From positions 1-14,492 of the forward strand of contig JBLMWU010000165.1 of NCBI GenBank assembly GCA_050257395.1: 14,492 nt of DNA. The letters run 5' to 3'. The translations under genes were made by a program, and so were the position numbers. The DNA comes from JAIRTY01 sp050257395 (GTDB taxonomy: Bacteria; Actinomycetota; Actinomycetes; Streptosporangiales; Streptosporangiaceae). A model generated the notes under the pieces. That model did no database searches. It saw only the letters and a list, made by a program, of their open reading frames with translations, and was not told the origin of the DNA. This document shows, piece after piece, positions 12,673 through 14,492 of this stretch (position 1 is its first letter; the number at the start of each line of letters is the position of its first letter).

Positions 12673-14235
12673 CTACCCGGAGAATATCCGCGTGGCCGGC
12701 AGGGCAGGGCCCGGGCCGGTCAGCTGCCATCGCCCGTTGGCCCCGCGTGCCAGTTCGCCCTTGTCGCGCAGCGCGTCCAGCTCGAGCGCTATCTCGCGGC
12801 CGTCATCGCTGCCGAGCGCGTCCATGAGCTCGCGGAAGTACAGCGGCCCCGCCTGCAGCGCCTCACGCACGCTGCCCGCGCTGCGCTCGCGGCTCACCCG
12901 CGGCGGCAGCGGGCGCCACTCCTCGATCGAGTCACCGGTCGGCCCCGCGGTGGCGTCGAAGCCGACCTTGGCGAGCGTCCCGCCCTCGGCCGTCGGGTCG
13001 GAGTAGTAGGCGGGGAAGCCGTCCATCACCACCAGGTCGCGGTCCGCGCGGAACCGGGTGGACAGCGCCCACTGCACCTCGCCGTCGCTGCGCACGTCGA
13101 TGTCGGAATCCACGACCACCACGTGTTTCATGCCGCGCATCGCGAACAGCAGCGAGATCACCGCGCGGGCCTGGCCTGGCGCCGCGGAAGCCAGCGCCAC
13201 CCTGATGTGCTGGCCCACCGACACGGCACCCACCGCGTGCACGGCGGCCGGCTCGATGCCGGCGGCCCGCAGTGCCTGCCACACAGCCGCCTCGATGTTC
13301 AGCGCCCCGGTGGGCGTCATCTCCATCCGCGCCATGTCGCGGCCGCCGTGCAGCACGCTCTGGTGCAGGACGTCACGGCGCATCGCGATGGCGGTGACGG
13401 TGAACACCGGGTCGGGGTGGGCGGCGCCGTAGAAACCCCAGAACTCGCCGTAGGGCCCGTCGATCTCACGGTAGCCGAGCTCATCGAAGTAGCCTTCGAT
13501 GATCATCTCCGCGTCCGCGGGCGCTGGCACGCCGTTGGTCACGCCGCGGACCATCGGCAGCGGAGCGCCGCGCAGCGTCGCCACCAGGCCGAACTCGTCA
13601 CCGGGCCGGCGCAGTGTGGCGGCGAGGAACGCGGTCGGGTGCGCGCCGATCGCAAAGCTCACCGGAAGCCGTTCGCCCCGCTCCAGGCACGCCAGGTAGG
13701 TGAGCTTCAGGTCGGAGCGCTGGGTGAGATTCGACGTGAGCTGGCGGTGCCCGCGCAGCATCAGCCTGCGGCAGCCGACATTGCGCTTGCCGGTGGCCGG
13801 GTCGACGGAGAAGTCCATCGCGGCGGAGATGTTGGGCCCGCCGTCCAGGTCGTGCTGCAGGTGGAAGGGAAGGCTGGCCAGATCGATGTCGTCGCCGGTC
13901 AGCACGACCTGGTGGACCGGCGCGTCCGCGGACGGCACCTCGAAGTGCGGCTGCGGATTGGCCATCCGGTGCTGGTATTCGCGCAGGCTGTCTTCTTCCG
14001 CCACGCCGAGCGCGATCGCCAGCCGCCGCCGCGAGCCCATCACCCCGGCCACCAGCTCCAGCTGCTGCGGCCCGGCTTTGCGGAACAGCACGGCCTTGCC
14101 CGAGGCCTCGATGATGGAGCTGAGGTCGGCGAGCGCGACCGGCTCCTCGTGCACCTCCACCTCGCCGTGCCGCGTCAGGTCCTCGACCAGGCGTCGCAGC
14201 CGGAAACGCTCGAAGTCGGGTTCAGTCGCTGTCAT
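12673..14235 (-). CDS. UbiD-family prenyl-FMN-dependent (de)carboxylase
   Basis: A 520-residue UbiD-family enzyme; members reversibly decarboxylate aromatic, heteroaromatic or alpha,beta-unsaturated acids with prenylated FMN. Visible signatures: RNVGCRRLML (151-160), with Asn152 and Arg157 aligning by eye to metal/cofactor residues of fungal Fdc1; EGYF (247-250); and DGPYGEFWGFYG (259-270), matching the E/D-G-P-F-G-E motif with Asp259 and Glu264 as the acidic pair. The C-terminal domain has VVVVDSDIDVRSDGEVQWAL (373-392) and STRFRADRDLV. Residues about 450-505 add a helix-rich stretch ending in a GRWQL-type wing, which looks like a small winged-helix domain and makes the protein longer than many relatives. 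The ATG at 14235 overlaps the ubiX stop (ATGA) with AGAGG upstream. The genome's probable lack of ubiquinone argues for catabolic or secondary metabolism. The substrate is unknown. Confidence 0.93.
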   Translation of the reverse strand: MTATEPDFERFRLRRLVEDLTRHGEVEVHEEPVALADLSSIIEASGKAVLFRKAGPQQLELVAGVMGSRRRLAIALGVAEEDSLREYQHRMANPQPHFEVPSADAPVHQVVLTGDDIDLASLPFHLQHDLDGGPNISAAMDFSVDPATGKRNVGCRRLMLRGHRQLTSNLTQRSDLKLTYLACLERGERLPVSFAIGAHPTAFLAATLRRPGDEFGLVATLRGAPLPMVRGVTNGVPAPADAEMIIEGYFDELGYREIDGPYGEFWGFYGAAHPDPVFTVTAIAMRRDVLHQSVLHGGRDMARMEMTPTGALNIEAAVWQALRAAGIEPAAVHAVGAVSVGQHIRVALASAAPGQARAVISLLFAMRGMKHVVVVDSDIDVRSDGEVQWALSTRFRADRDLVVMDGFPAYYSDPTAEGGTLAKVGFDATAGPTGDSIEEWRPLPPRVSRERSAGSVREALQAGPLYFRELMDALGSDDGREIALELDALRDKGELARGANGRWQLTGPGPALPATRIFSG

Positions 14236-14492
14236 GTCGCCTCTTTCCCGGGGACAGGTGGCTGGCTGGCGGATCGCCTGCGGGCGCGTGCGCGCCGGGC
14301 CGCCGGCTGGCCGCCCTCCCAGCGCTGGACCCCGCCGGTGTCCAGGCCGAACAGGTCGAGCACGCGCCCAACCGTCTGGCTGACGATGTCGTCTGCGGTC
14401 TGCGGGTGGTGGTAGAAGGCGGGCACGGGCGGGACGATGATGCCTCCCGCGGCCGTCACCTCGGTCATCAGCCGCAGGTGCGTCAGGTGCAG
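14232..14492 (-). CDS. ubiX: UbiX flavin prenyltransferase, C-terminal fragment (runs off window end)
   Basis: The frame is open to the window end and encodes the last 86 residues of a UbiX/Pad1-type enzyme, which prenylates FMN to make the cofactor used by UbiD. The diagnostic C-terminal block is present: MTEVTAAGGIIVPPVPAFYH, then PQTADDIVSQTVGRVLDLFG. The PP-x-PAFYH segment and the D-I-V-x-x-T-V-G-R-x-L-D-L helix are hallmarks of the family. Reading continues upstream of the internal Met as LHLTHLRLM, consistent with the gene starting outside the window. After the conserved helix there is a roughly 35-residue basic, Arg/Pro-rich tail. The stop overlaps the UbiD start (ATGA), implying coupled translation of the cofactor maker and its user. 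Confidence 0.9.
   Translation of the reverse strand: MHLTHLRLMTEVTAAGGIIVPPVPAFYHHPQTADDIVSQTVGRVLDLFGLDTGGVQRWEGGQPAARRARARRRSASQPPVPGKEAT

Noticed and set aside
13123..14415. 430-residue plus-strand frame opposite ubiD/ubiX
   Set aside because: Antisense shadow, rich in His/Arg/Gln, with no recognisable domain.

Overview
The window is uniformly GC-rich. It uses GTG as well as ATG starts, and it carries a conservon-type signalling module (a cvn operon, known essentially from actinomycetes). This points to a chromosomal segment of a filamentous actinobacterium (Streptomycetales/Streptosporangiales/Catenulisporales-like). The species cannot be named from sequence alone. I saw no rRNA, tRNA, CRISPR, transposase or prophage signature.

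Layout. (1) 1-915, minus strand: the N-terminus of a Ser/Thr protein kinase cut by the window start, preceded by a universal stress protein gene that ends in a strong hairpin. (2) 1117-2286, plus strand: a cytoplasmic serine hydrolase of the class C beta-lactamase/esterase fold. (3) 2287-2542, between convergent genes: a well-formed promoter, an operator-like palindrome and a ribosome binding site with no recognisable gene behind them. (4) 2543-8250, minus strand: a conservon with a large membrane histidine-kinase-like sensor (CvnA), a Roadblock protein (CvnB) and a Ras-like GTPase (CvnD). The DUF742 protein CvnC that normally sits between CvnB and CvnD is absent. Downstream are a seven-helix PQ-loop-like membrane protein and an overlapping cytochrome P450 whose heme loop is intact but whose I-helix and K-helix signatures are lost. 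(5) 8251-8647: a long divergent promoter region. (6) 8648-9676, plus: an SsuA/NMT1-type solute-binding lipoprotein. Facing it at 9718-11337, minus, is a Tat-type peptide-class (family 5) solute-binding lipoprotein. Neither has a permease or ATPase gene in the window. (7) 11598-14492, minus: the C-terminal part of a UbiX flavin prenyltransferase, a UbiD-family decarboxylase whose start overlaps it by 4 bp, and a zinc-type MDR oxidoreductase, probably one operon.

How the parts may work together. The UbiX/UbiD pair should make and use prenylated FMN to (de)carboxylate an aromatic, heteroaromatic or unsaturated acid, with the MDR enzyme acting on a related compound. The solute-binding proteins could deliver or sense such compounds, but this is inference from position only. 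The conservon would relay a signal from the outer face of the membrane through Roadblock and GTPase proteins. A solute-binding lipoprotein transcribed divergently from the sensor kinase is a natural candidate for a co-sensor. The most unusual material is the CvnC-less conservon with a PQ-loop protein and a degenerate P450, and the orphan promoter/operator/RBS leader at 2349-2435.
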